64,000 nt of DNA from Wolfiporia cocos. Lineage: Eukaryota; Basidiomycota; Agaricomycetes; Polyporales; Phaeolaceae. A program made the position numbers and the translations under genes. Numbering within the stretch: the first letter of the stretch is position 1; each line of letters starts with the position of its first letter. This document shows positions 23,727 through 32,723 of this stretch, piece after piece. The notes under the pieces are model-generated. The model searched no databases and was not told where the DNA came from. It was given only the letters and a program-made list of their open reading frames with translations. The stretch covers positions 1 through 64,000 of the forward strand of contig JACCLO010000057.1 in assembly GCA_029448655.1 (NCBI GenBank). Reading direction: 5' to 3'.

Positions 23727-23737
23727 AAGGTCGAGCT
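23727..23737 (+). promoter_or_regulatory. Self-priming primer-binding site
   Basis: AAGGTCGAGCT, one base after the 5' LTR. It is complementary over exactly 11 bases to 23391-23401; the flanking bases on both sides do not pair. There is no TGG start matching a tRNA. Confidence 0.75.
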
Positions 23738-23771
23738 TATCACACCCTCACCTACCACGGTGTAAGGGCAC

Positions 23772-25607
23772 ATGATATTTGGACCAGAATTCCCAGCACG
23801 ACTGATTGAACTCTTGCCCGAGGACATTCAGGGAGTCTACAGACTCAACCGATACGAGTGGACTGACACCATTGGAGCCTTCCGTAACCGCGGAGGAATT
23901 GTTGTCATTCCAAGAGAAGATAGGGCATCGAAGTGGGTAGAAGTATACCCCTCCGCAAGAACGACCGCTTGGGAAATAACGCGTGAAGCGTTCGAACGAT
24001 TTGGAGAACTCCCTCCGATGTCAACCGCGACGTTGACCGAAAACGAAACCGAAACCATCAACAGAACCTTCGATGCCGATGGAAATACGAATCAGCCTTC
24101 GGGCGCCACAGGAATGGCAGGAATTGAGCGCATCGGAGATGATGGGAGAAATCCTGGAAATTTTACAGGAACAGATAACAGCCAGACCGGAGGACAGGAC
24201 CCTCCAGGATTTATATCTGCTTTTGCGCAGAGTGGGATTGGGCCTATGGCTGGAGGAACAGACCTCTTTGGAAACCCCCCACAGAACGCACCCGGAATGG
24301 GTAGCGGAGGAAATCCGTCTTGGACTAGCCCAAGCGGAGGAATGGGAACGACAAACCCAGGAACATGGCCTTCAGGCCTATTTGGACGAACCTCCGCAGG
24401 TACAAGCGGAGGAGGACTGGGAGGAAACTTCGGACTCGGAGGAGGGAATGCCCCCCCTCCTGGAGGATTCGGAGGAGGAACCCCCGCGAACCCCGGAGGA
24501 GGAAACCCTGGAGGAAACCCAGGGAACCCCGGAGGAAACCCAGGAAACCCAGGTGGAGGATACCCGGGAGGAGGAGGACCTCCACCACCGAATGCGCCGC
24601 AGCCTCAACCTCCGGCGCCAAACCCGTACTACCGACCCCCGATGATAAAGATCAATCCCCCAGACGTATTCGACGGGGAACGATCTGACATGCAGAACTT
24701 CATAAACCAGTGCAATTCCTGGTTTACGATGTACGAAACATCATTCCAGAACGACGTTCAGAGAGTGATCTTTATCCTCTCTTATATTTCGAACAAGGGG
24801 AAAACAGGCCAGTGGAAACAAAATTACCACCGGGTTTACACGAACCCCCAGACGAAACGATTCTTCCCACCTAGTCTTGCACAGTTTGATGCAGACTTCC
24901 AGAAAGCCTTCGGAGCCATCGAAGAGGTACAGAAGGCGCGGAAGAAAATCCTGGACGTAACCCAGGACAGGAAGGACATTGATGATTATATCACCGAGTT
25001 CAACAACTTGGCCGGAAAGGCCCAGTACGATCGATACAGCGCGGACGGAAACGCGTTGCTCATAACCCTCTTTGAGAAAGGGTTACCCGAACACACGACC
25101 CGATACATCATCGGTGTTCGACCGCTACCAGCAACCATTGATGAATGGCAGTCCGCTGCCTCGTACTATGAAAATACGTACAAGATATTCTTGAAACGGG
25201 ACAAACCGTTTGTCAAGAAAAAGGCTTGGCAAGCCTCGAACCAGAATAACGGACGCACTAGTGCTCCACAGACAACCGCACCGAAAGATCCGAACGCAAT
25301 GGATGTAGATCGAATGACCACCCAGGAAAGGGACGATCACATCAAGAAAGGAAAATGCTTCACCTGTCATCAGCCAGGACATATGTCGCGAGACTGCCCG
25401 AAGAGGCCGAGGAAACCAGCCCGCCCTAGGCGGACTACTCGAAAAACCGAAGAAGAAGAAGCCGAGCAAGAAGCTCGCATCGAAGAAGTCTCCGAAGAAG
25501 AGACTGAATATGTCACCGCTAACAGAGCGGTCACAGCAATTAGGGCTCTGAAAGCCAAGAACCCCGAGCTCCTAGCACGGCTCGTAGAAGAACAGGATTT
25601 TGCCTAG
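23772..25607 (+). CDS. gag: Gag polyprotein of the chromovirus
   Basis: 611 codons from the first ATG after the primer site. Order: an N-terminal region with WVEVYPS and similar; a long low-complexity Gly/Asn/Pro stretch (about residues 140-285, with repeated PGGNPGN units); a helical capsid-like region of the retrotransposon-gag type (about 300-480, with FINQCNSWF and [14 protein letters not shown]); then a basic and Ser/Thr-poor linker; then one CCHC zinc knuckle [14 protein letters not shown] at residues 529-542; then an acidic tail. Forms the virus-like particle and packages RNA. The ORF is undamaged, unlike pol. The stop TAG at 25605-25607 lies just past a slippery heptamer, so some ribosomes should pass into pol. 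Confidence 0.93.
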   Translation: MIFGPEFPARLIELLPEDIQGVYRLNRYEWTDTIGAFRNRGGIVVIPREDRASKWVEVYPSARTTAWEITREAFERFGELPPMSTATLTENETETINRTFDADGNTNQPSGATGMAGIERIGDDGRNPGNFTGTDNSQTGGQDPPGFISAFAQSGIGPMAGGTDLFGNPPQNAPGMGSGGNPSWTSPSGGMGTTNPGTWPSGLFGRTSAGTSGGGLGGNFGLGGGNAPPPGGFGGGTPANPGGGNPGGNPGNPGGNPGNPGGGYPGGGGPPPPNAPQPQPPAPNPYYRPPMIKINPPDVFDGERSDMQNFINQCNSWFTMYETSFQNDVQRVIFILSYISNKGKTGQWKQNYHRVYTNPQTKRFFPPSLAQFDADFQKAFGAIEEVQKARKKILDVTQDRKDIDDYITEFNNLAGKAQYDRYSADGNALLITLFEKGLPEHTTRYIIGVRPLPATIDEWQSAASYYENTYKIFLKRDKPFVKKKAWQASNQNNGRTSAPQTTAPKDPNAMDVDRMTTQERDDHIKKGKCFTCHQPGHMSRDCPKRPRKPARPRRTTRKTEEEEAEQEARIEEVSEEETEYVTANRAVTAIRALKAKNPELLARLVEEQDFA

Positions 25608-25633
25608 GAGGGAAGCCCACGGTCTTACCCTCC
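25595..25633 (+). promoter_or_regulatory. Candidate -1 programmed frameshift signal, gag to pol
   Basis: The 0-frame codons read G GAT TTT at 25595-25601, a heptamer of the X XXY YYZ class that differs only in that XXX is GGA; GGAUUUU works as a slip site in dianthoviruses. A 5-base spacer follows, then GGAGGG (25607-25612) can pair perfectly with CCCTCC (25628-25633) across a 15-base loop. Slipping back one base at TTT leads straight into the pol frame (TGC CTA GGA), which is open from here through the protease. The gag stop TAG is inside the spacer. Confidence 0.65.
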
Positions 25634-28030
25634 GAGAAAGCAGCGCATGTAATTACCTCGTTCGAGAAGAATCGATCCCTCTTCATTCCGGTAATCATGA
25701 CGCTGGCAAAACCCGTGAAGTGCAATGCACTAATCGACTCAGGAGCAATGTCAAACCTGATCCACAGCAGAGTGGTAGAAAAATACAAGGTGCCCACGCA
25801 ACCCTTGAAGAACCCGATTATCGTCAAAAATGTTGACGGAACAGAAAACAAAGATGGGCGAATAGACCGAGAAGCCACCATACTACTACGATATCCGAAG
25901 ACCCAGAAAACGCGAAAGGTCCGATTCTTGGTAGGATCGATCGGAACAGAGAATATGATTCTAGGGTATGGATGGCTAAAAGACGAAAACCCCACAATCG
26001 ACTGGAAGGACCAAACAGTCGATGTACGATCAATACTAGGGGCAGAAGAAAAGAAACCGGAAGCCACGATCCAAATGGATACGGTGGAAATGGTAGTTGC
26101 TCCAGAAGGGAAAATTCCGACAAGGGGAACCCAAGAAGCCGCAGGGTATGACCTTTACGCTGCAGAAGAAACCGAGATTCCCGCCGGAGGATGGAAACTC
26201 GTCTCCACAGGAGTAAAAATGAAGATCCCGAAGGGATCGTATGGAAGGTTGGCCGGACGATCAGGCAACACCCTCAGACACGGACTGGTAGTACAGGCCG
26301 GAATCATAGACTCGGACTACCGAGGAGACGTCGGAGCCATCGTCTTCAACTATTCAGACAAAGCACATAGAATTATCCCGGGCATGCGAATAGCCCAGAT
26401 AATTTTCGAACGACACCTAACCCCCGACATTTTGGAGGTCGAGGACCTAGATGAAACAGAACGAGGGGAGAAAGGATTTGGATCTACGGACCAGCCAGAA
26501 GAAACAGCACAGCGGCTCTATACTCCTGAGGAGTACGAAGCGATCCGACGCTTTGCAAAAGATAACCCTAGGATCATAGGAGAGAAAGGGGAAACACGAA
26601 AGAAGTTCCGAACAAAGATACAAATCATCAATGCTGTCAGGAAAGCGCTGACGAAGTCCCAAGAATTCGCACAGAAAACCCCTGAACCAGAACGAACAAT
26701 TGAGGAAATGGTCCCGAAACACCTACTAGACTTTACCAAGGTGTTCAGTAAGGAGTCCGCAGCGGCGTTCCCCCCGTCGAGACCATGGGACCACGCAATC
26801 GAATTAAAACCCGATTTCGTGCCGAAGGACTGCAAAGTCTATGCACTGTTGCCTAAAGAGCAACAGGCGCTGGACGAATTCCTAAAAGAAAACCTGGCCA
26901 AGGGATTCATAGTCCCTTCAAAATCCCCGATGGCGTCACCATTCTTCTTCGTCCCAAAGAAAGACAGCGGCCTACGACCCTGTCAAGATTATCGATATCT
27001 GAACGAAGGAACGATAAAGAACGTCTATCCCTTGCCATTAATCTCGGAGCTCCTGGAAAAGCTAAAAGGAGCAAAGATTTTCACGAAAATGGACCTTAGA
27101 GCGGGGTACAACAACGTGCGAATCAAGAAAGGAGACGAATGGAAAGCGGCCTTCAAAACAAACCGAAGGTTGTACGAACCCACGGTTATGTTTTTCGGAT
27201 TGTGCAATGCACCCGGGACCTTTCAGGCAATGATGAACGAAATCCTGAAAGAAGAAATCTTCGAAGGATGGGTGCTTGTTTACATGGACGATATCCTCAT
27301 TTTCTCAGAAGACGAGAAAACACACAAGGAACGGGAACGGCGAATCCTTCAGAGATTGGTGGATAACCATCTCTTTGTGAAACCCGAGAAATGCGCCTTC
27401 GGTGTCGACAGAGTCGAATTTCTAGGACTAGTCATCACCCCAGGAAACATCCAGATGGACCCAGCGAAACTCAATAGGATTAAAGAGTGGCCGACTCCCC
27501 GAAATCTCAAGGAAGTCAGATCCTTCCTAGGATTTGCAAACTTCTATCGGAAATTTATCGATCACTACTCAACGCACGCCCGACCCCTGGTGGATCTCAC
27601 GAAAACGGTCACAGGGACAGGATTCCAGTGGACGGATAAAGAACAAAAGGCGTTCGACTTCATGAAGCAGGCATTCACAACGGCGCCCGCACTAGGAACG
27701 CCAGACAAGGAGAAACCATTCATCCTCGAAACAGACGCATCTCAGTTTGCCACAGGGGCAGTGCTAAAACAGACAGATGAAACGGGGCGTGAACGGCCAG
27801 TGGGATATCTCTCACAATCCCTGACATCCACAGAACGGAACTACGAAATCTATGATCGCGAACTACTCGGAATAGTCCGAGCACTAGAAGAATGGCGGCA
27901 CCTGTTAGAAGGAGCACCGCATCGGATCTTGATCCGAAGCGATCATCAGAACCTGACGTACTGGAGAAGCGCACAGCGCCTAAATCGGCGACAAGCGAGA
28001 TGGCATCTATTCCTCTCGCAATTCGACTGA
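25601..28030 (+). CDS. pol: Pol part 1: protease, dUTPase, reverse transcriptase, RNase H
   Basis: Open in the -1 frame relative to gag; the first in-frame ATG is at 25697, but 32 codons upstream are also open and would be used after frameshifting. Counting from that ATG: retropepsin with LIDSG (Asp14); complete dUTPase with five motifs ([10 protein letters not shown] at about 149, [35 protein letters not shown] at about 260); conserved pre-RT segment; RT with YMDD at 529-532; RNase H with ETDAS (Asp680) and later RSDHQNL. The dUTPase would limit uracil in new DNA; it lies between protease and RT. The frame ends at TGA 28028-28030, where one C appears to be missing (GACTGAAA for an expected GACCTGAAA). 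Confidence 0.93.
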   Translation, partial: CLGGKPTVLPSEKAAHVITSFEKNRSLFIPVIMTLAKPVKCNALIDSGAMSNLIHSRVVEKYKVPTQPLKNPIIVKNVDGTENKDGRIDREATILLRYPKTQKTRKVRFLVGSIGTENMILGYGWLKDENPTIDWKDQTVDVRSILGAEEKKPEATIQMDTVEMVVAPEGKIPTRGTQEAAGYDLYAAEETEIPAGGWKLVSTGVKMKIPKGSYGRLAGRSGNTLRHGLVVQAGIIDSDYRGDVGAIVFNYSDKAHRIIPGMRIAQIIFERHLTPDILEVEDLDETERGEKGFGSTDQPEETAQRLYTPEEYEAIRRFAKDNPRIIGEKGETRKKFRTKIQIINAVRKALTKSQEFAQKTPEPERTIEEMVPKHLLDFTKVFSKESAAAFPPSRPWDHAIELKPDFVPKDCKVYALLPKEQQALDEFLKENLAKGFIVPSKSPMASPFFFVPKKDSGLRPCQDYRYLNEGTIKNVYPLPLISELLEKLKGAKIFTKMDLRAGYNNVRIKKGDEWKAAFKTNRRLYEPTVMFFGLCNAPGTFQAMMNEILKEEIFEGWVLVYMDDILIFSEDEKTHKERERRILQRLVDNHLFVKPEKCAFGVDRVEFLGLVITPGNIQMDPAKLNRIKEWPTPRNLKEVRSFLGFANFYRKFIDHYSTHARPLVDLTKTVTGTGFQWTDKEQKAFDFMKQAFTTAPALGTPDKEKPFILETDASQFATGAVLKQTDETGRERPVGYLSQSLTSTERNYEIYDRELLGIVRALEEWRHLLEGAPHRILIRSDHQNLTYWRSAQRLNRRQARWHLFLSQFD
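26102..26495 (+). other. dUTPase domain within Pol
   Basis: About 130 residues carrying all five dUTPase motifs in order, including the Asp of motif 3 (IDSDYRG) and the Phe-containing C-terminal motif (GFGSTD). Motif 2 reads GRLAGRSG where an Ala-Pro or Pro is usual before Arg-Ser. All expected catalytic positions are present, so the enzyme may be active. It is embedded in frame, so it is a Pol domain rather than a captured host gene next to the element. Confidence 0.9.
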
Positions 28031-28998
28031 AATTACAACACATCCCCGGGAGGAAACTAGTCATGGCCGACACATTGTCCAGGTTGTATCACCTAGACGA
28101 AAGCAACGAAGACAACGAGGGAATCACCATGATTCCAAATGAACTCGTCGTCCACGCAATCCAGATCCCGATCATCGATCGAATCAAGAACGCCAACGAT
28201 CGAGATGAATCTGCGGAACAGGCGATCCGTGCTCTAGGGGGCACAGACGAATTCCCCGCAAGAACCACCGCAGATGAATGGCAACAAACGGATGGGATAC
28301 TGCTCTACAGGGGCAGGATGTACGTGCCAAAAGATGAGGGCCTTCGACGGGACGTCATTTCAAAATACCACGACACGATCCCGGCCGGACACCCTGGGAT
28401 CTGGGGTACAACAGTACAGGTTAAGACCCACTTTTGGTGGCCTGACATGGGAACAATGATACCGGAATACGTCCGAGGCTGTGCAATCTGTCAACAGATG
28501 AAACCTGATAGGAACCCGCTAAAACCCCCTTTACAGCCAATACCGACACGGGAGGACGCCCTTCCCTTCTCACAGTGCTCGGTCGATTTTGTCACCGACC
28601 TGCCAAGAGTCGGAAAATATGACTCCATGATGGTGATTGTCGACCATGGCCTATCCAAGGCCATCTCTCTCACCCCATGCGACAAAACAATCACGAGCGA
28701 AGGGGCCGCAGAAATATTCCATCGAAAGATATACTCACAATACGGCATTCCCCGAAAGATCATTTCAGACAGGGGACCACAGTTCGCATCGAAACTGTTC
28801 AAGGAATTATGCAAGCTGCAGGGAACGGAATCTGCGATGAGTACGGCGTACCATCCACAGACCGACGGACAAACGGAAAGGATGAATCAACAAATCGAAG
28901 TGTACCTTCGTATCTATTGCATGAACGACCCTTTCCAATGGGTACAACGACTACCCGACGTCGAATTTGCGCACAACACCAAGCGAACCGAAAACTGA
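28031..28998 (+). pseudogene. pol: Pol part 2: integrase (frame 1 after a one-base deletion)
   Basis: Reading resumes in frame 1 with [10 protein letters not shown], the normal end of the RNase H region. It then shows the integrase: zinc-binding HHCC module (GHPGIW, then CAICQQMK) and the catalytic core with the first Asp in CSVDFVTDLP, the second in ISDRGPQF, and Glu in GQTERMNQ, spaced by exactly 35 residues from the second Asp. The frame ends at TGA 28996-28998, just before the PLEIILGYIP block that is normally continuous. CGA to TGA (Arg to stop) would explain it, a CpG transition. Disabled as written. Confidence 0.9.
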
Positions 28999-30113
28999 CC
29001 TGCGCCCCTTGAAATAATCTTGGGTTATATTCCAAGGGGATTCCCAGACTACGACAGGGTAGGAAACGTCCTGGCAGCAGTTGACAGGATCAAAAAGATC
29101 AAAGAGGCGCGAAAGATGGCATTCATCGCGCACGAACTAGCTCAGAAAAGAATGGCGGGACGTTTCCTCCGAGAATTACCGAAGCTCGAGAAAGGAGACA
29201 AGGTTTGGCTCGACGCAAAGAACCTAACCATCCCCTACGAATCTAACAAGCTAGCACCAAAAAGGGAAGGACCCTTCACCATCACAGAAAAGATGGGACC
29301 CACGACATACCGGCTGCAGTTACCGGCGAACTGGAAAATTCATCCGGTATTCCATGCTGCCTTACTAAAACCATTCAAAGAAACAAGGGTGCACGGACCC
29401 AATTACCTACGGCCGCCACCTGATATCATCAAGGGACAGGAGGAATACGAAGTCGAAGCCATCTTGGCTGACAGATGGAAAGGAAAGAAGCATCAATACT
29501 TCGTCAAGTGGAAAGGCTATGCCACGCCGACAATTCATGGGAAGACGAGGCGAACTTGGAGCACTCCAAGGAGCTGATAAAAGACTACCACAGGACGAGA
29601 GTCAGGACAACCCCGACACTCGAAAACAGGACAGTAATAGTATGTCGACGACTCGCCACCAGCTCCCCCGCCGAACCACGACCCCCGGCGATGCAGATCG
29701 TCGAGAAGGCCGACCGCGAGGTACGCCACCAAGAAGGTACTCCCCCCAGCATCTGCAGAGTAGACACGCCCTCCTCTGGTACAGGGCCGAGGGACCTTTT
29801 GCTGGCCGAGCCGATGGCTGGTCGGCCCTCTTCGACATCGCGCAGGACCTCACACACGTCTACAGCTCGTACCAGAACATCACCGAGGACCTTGTCCGAA
29901 TGGAGGGGCAGATCAGAGCGCAGAGAGAGGGACTCGAATTACTCACCAACAGACTTATCGACAGATTGGCCGCCACCACGACGGCCCGACTACGACACGC
30001 GCTCAACGACTTCGAGGATCGCGAGCACGTTACTCCCGGTCGACCCGAATACACACCACGACCCGCCTGCTTTTTCACCCCGACGAACGACGCCGAGTTG
30101 CAAGGCCGTTTGA
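28999..30113 (+). pseudogene. pol: Pol part 3: integrase C-terminus and chromodomain
   Basis: The same frame continues past the TGA: integrase C-terminal region with KGDKVWLDAKNL, REGPFTITEKMG and HPVFHAALLKPF, then a chromodomain beginning EYEVEAILADRW and YFVKWKGY. At about 29527 one G seems lost: frame 1 turns to nonsense and stops at 29577, while frame 3 continues the chromodomain with NSWEDEANLEHSKELI and stays open to 30113. The aromatic positions (Tyr, Trp, Trp) are those used to bind methylated histone H3. Such domains direct insertion to marked chromatin in chromoviruses. The Ser/Arg/Pro-rich tail after the chromodomain overlaps ORF3. Confidence 0.85.
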
Positions 30114-30703
30114 TTTTATGGAGGGCGATAGAGTATTATTTCCACTGCCTACCAAGACTCAGAGAGCCCGCCGAACAGGAGTTAGAGACCCGACGCCACG
30201 TATTCCTGGTATGGGAGGCAACGGGAGACGTGAACCACCTGCACGCCCGACGAGCCCTAGGGCTACCCCAGAACGACAGCGAAGAGCGAATAGCACGCCG
30301 CCTATTCGACGATCTCCATCGGTGCAGAGCATTACCCGCGAGGAGTTCGAGCGAGGTGCGAGGGAGCACGAACGAGACACCGCCTCCTTACCCACATGGG
30401 CGCAACGGAACCTCCACCGCGCCGCTCACCACTGGAGATACCGACACAACGAATATCTCAGAGATATCCCTTTTCCTACGGGTACCAGCAAGGCCCTCGC
30501 CTGAACAACCCTGTCGGCAGTGCGGATCCGCTAGCCACTGGATCCTCGACTGCCCCGACTATATTTGCAGAGCTTGTGGGCTCAATCAACCAGGTCATTG
30601 ACAGAATGAATGCCGCCAACACTTCGTATGGCGAACTCCTACGACCCCGTCCCTCAGCGGGAACGGCGACATCTACAATGAACAGGACGCCGAGGCACTC
30701 TGA
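29642..30703 (+). CDS. ORF3 of the chromovirus: unknown protein with CCHC zinc knuckle
   Basis: Frame 2 is open from 29519 to 30601; the first clearly separate ATG is 29642. The protein is hydrophilic with amphipathic stretches (ITEDLVRMEGQIRAQREG, LILWRAIEYYFHCLPRL) and ends in CRQCGSASHWILDC, a CCHC knuckle, followed by a second cluster CRACGLNQPGH. A TGA at 30599-30601 falls right after that His. The frame then continues QNEC and is open to 30703, so the second knuckle was probably complete before a CGA to TGA change. ORF3 is one base behind the pol-tail frame it overlaps. Its role is unknown; an RNA-binding accessory is possible. Could be a coding artefact of GC-rich sequence, but the paired knuckles argue against it. 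Confidence 0.6.
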
Positions 30704-30743
30704 AGAGAGGAACTTGGAAAATTCGTCGAGGCCGACGAATGCC

Positions 30744-30757
30744 TAGGGAGGGGCTGA
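30744..30757 (+). promoter_or_regulatory. Polypurine tract of the chromovirus
   Basis: AGGGAGGGGCTGA immediately precedes the 3' LTR start at 30758. This is the expected plus-strand primer position. Confidence 0.8.
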
Positions 30758-31464
30758 TGTTACGGTTATTTTAATTTTTCGAATATCGACAGAACTCACC
30801 ACCGGGCGAATACGATACAGGGACTTGTTGCGCAACCAACCCCCTGGCTACTCGTGACTCTACTGGGCGCATCCCCAGTTGTATTAGCATGTAGGGCGCG
30901 TTTCACCTTTGGCAGATCCAACTCTGCCACCGTTTCACCTTCATCGTTTATTAGCTTATAGATGGTGTTCAACCACCATCATCCCTATCTATCGTTTCGG
31001 ATACATCACTACATACTTATCAAACGTTTGATACTATAGCGTAGATAGTAGCGGTGGCATCTGGGATGGACTTGACCCCTAAAACCCAGCGTAGTATAAA
31101 AGCTCATGTACTTATTGTCAAGGCTCTTCAGCTCGACCTTGTTGTATAAACAAGAAGTCTTATACTTGTTCTCAAACGTAGGAAACTACGCTCAGTATTT
31201 CTCACTCGAGCAACCAAACGACTAAGTCCTCGAAGTGCACACTGACTTCTCGGACTTAGGCGAGTCTTATATTCTATTCGACTCGCACCTGAACAGATTA
31301 TATCCTCTAACGCGTATTGGATATTATACGATCTCCTAGGAACTTCACCTAGGACTTGAAGGCATCTAACGAGCATTTGCCTTGCATACGGCTATACGCC
31401 CACGTGCAGAAGAACGATCTATATTCGCGACTCGAATATACGAACGGGTGTTCGACCCGTAACA
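30758..31464 (+). repeat. 3' LTR of the chromovirus
   Basis: 707 bp, five differences from the 5' LTR: G/A near the start, G/T in AGCTGAT against AGCTTAT, C/T in ACTCGTT, G/A in AACCGAA, and A/G in CACATG. TATAAAAG is at 31095-31102. Followed by the duplication GGGAG. Confidence 0.95.
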
Positions 31465-32723
31465 GGGAGGGGCTGCTGATCTACTGGTGTCTGCTGCCTG
31501 AGAATTGGCACCTGACTCAGGGGGATTCTAACAGTACTCCTCCCTCATCGTGGTGCAAGAGGAAAGGGTCTGCATGCAACTATACGTTGAGTCTCACACT
31601 GCATGGGCAAGCACGCGGAGATGACGCTGACAGCTCTTCCATGGCCGTTGAGGACTCTGGTGCGACGGATGTGTCGGCCGAGCGGACGGGTGCGGACCAA
31701 GTCAAACGCATCATTATCAAGGAGCAGTATTGCTAGACTGTCATGAGCATGTCACGACCATGTGCCATAATAGCTTAAGTACTGAGACCCACCGATGCCA
31801 ACAGAGTTGGCATTGTGCCCTTTTGGTGCAATGGTTATTGCATTACGGCTGGAGAATTGTATTGGGTCCACACCAGCACGTGATATAGACCAAATGCATC
31901 AATGAAATCGTTCACTACATCAAGATCAATGCCTACCTCGAGAAGCACAATATCCCCCACTATGCTTTGGCTAAGATGCTGTACGGCGAGGACCTGGGGG
32001 AGACGTCCATTTTCCACGTCACCATATCTGCAACAGCCAAGTATATTAAGAATGGACCGCAGAATGAGCGAAGCCACATGCAAATCGTTCTCGACATTGT
32101 CAGAGAGCCAACATATCCATACAATATATGAGGAATCATCAACCTGTGGTGACCCGTTAAAACCATGCTTAGAGACATGTGAGCTGGGGTCATGCAATCC
32201 ATACCGCTGACCACTGTGGCATATTGCTCGAGATTGTATTTGCATCGTGATACACAAGTTGCAATCATATGACTGCTCGGATCTCAAGCCGGTGTATACC
32301 GCCTTTCGATGCAGCACACAGCGTCAGATTTCAATGTGCAATATTACAATCTGGCCTTGCAGCTTGTTGCACCATCGAACATCTGCAAGTGTTGCTGCCC
32401 ATATAATCACGACAAAGGTACATAATTCAAAACAGGTGCAAGGGAGTCATACATGTCTAATGCAAAAAAAGGAAAGCACGGACCACCGCCAGTGTCTGGA
32501 TTTAATTTAACTGGGCTGTGGCTGATCTGATGCCTCCGTATGCGACTTCAGACTGTCTGCATGGTGTCCAGCGCGCAACAATGCATCGCTTGCAAATCAC
32601 CGAAACCATGATCAGCCGTAGTATTTTTGGTTGTATGCATTGCTGGTATAGTCACATCGAGAATGGAAACTACATACAAATGTAGCGAGAGAAGGAGGAG
32701 TGAAGCATTCTTTGAAACAACGA
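31465..32723. other. Intergenic flank with an unrecognised coding scrap
   Basis: After the chromovirus the interrupted flank resumes. A plus frame from 31889 to the TGA at 32129-32131 is convincingly protein-like (EIVHYIKINAYLEKHNIPHY, then GETSIFHVTISATAKY) but matches no family I recall; it is probably one exon or a fragment of a lost gene. Nothing else with clear coding character is seen. Confidence 0.4.

Larger units (their letters stand above)
23019..31464 (+). mobile_element. Nearly complete Ty3/gypsy chromovirus (8446 bp), self-priming type
   Basis: Bounded by 707-bp LTRs beginning TGTTACGG and ending CCGTAACA, with target duplications GGGAG at 23014-23018 and 31465-31469. Order: LTR, self-priming site, Gag, -1 frameshift signal, protease, dUTPase, RT, RNase H, integrase, chromodomain, extra zinc-knuckle ORF, purine tract, LTR. 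The LTRs differ at only five positions by eye, so insertion is recent. Yet the copy carries three lesions in pol (one-base deletions near 28028 and 29527, TGA at 28996) and one TGA in ORF3 (30599), so it is unlikely to be autonomous as written. The chromodomain and self-priming site place it with the Tf1/sushi group. dUTPase-bearing basidiomycete gypsy elements are known from Phanerochaete, to my recollection. Confidence 0.95.

Noticed and set aside
24073..24645. 190-codon second frame overlapping gag
   Set aside because: It lies over the Gly/Asn/Pro repeats of Gag, where a repeated DNA unit keeps other frames open; the Glu/Arg-rich translation is a by-product.
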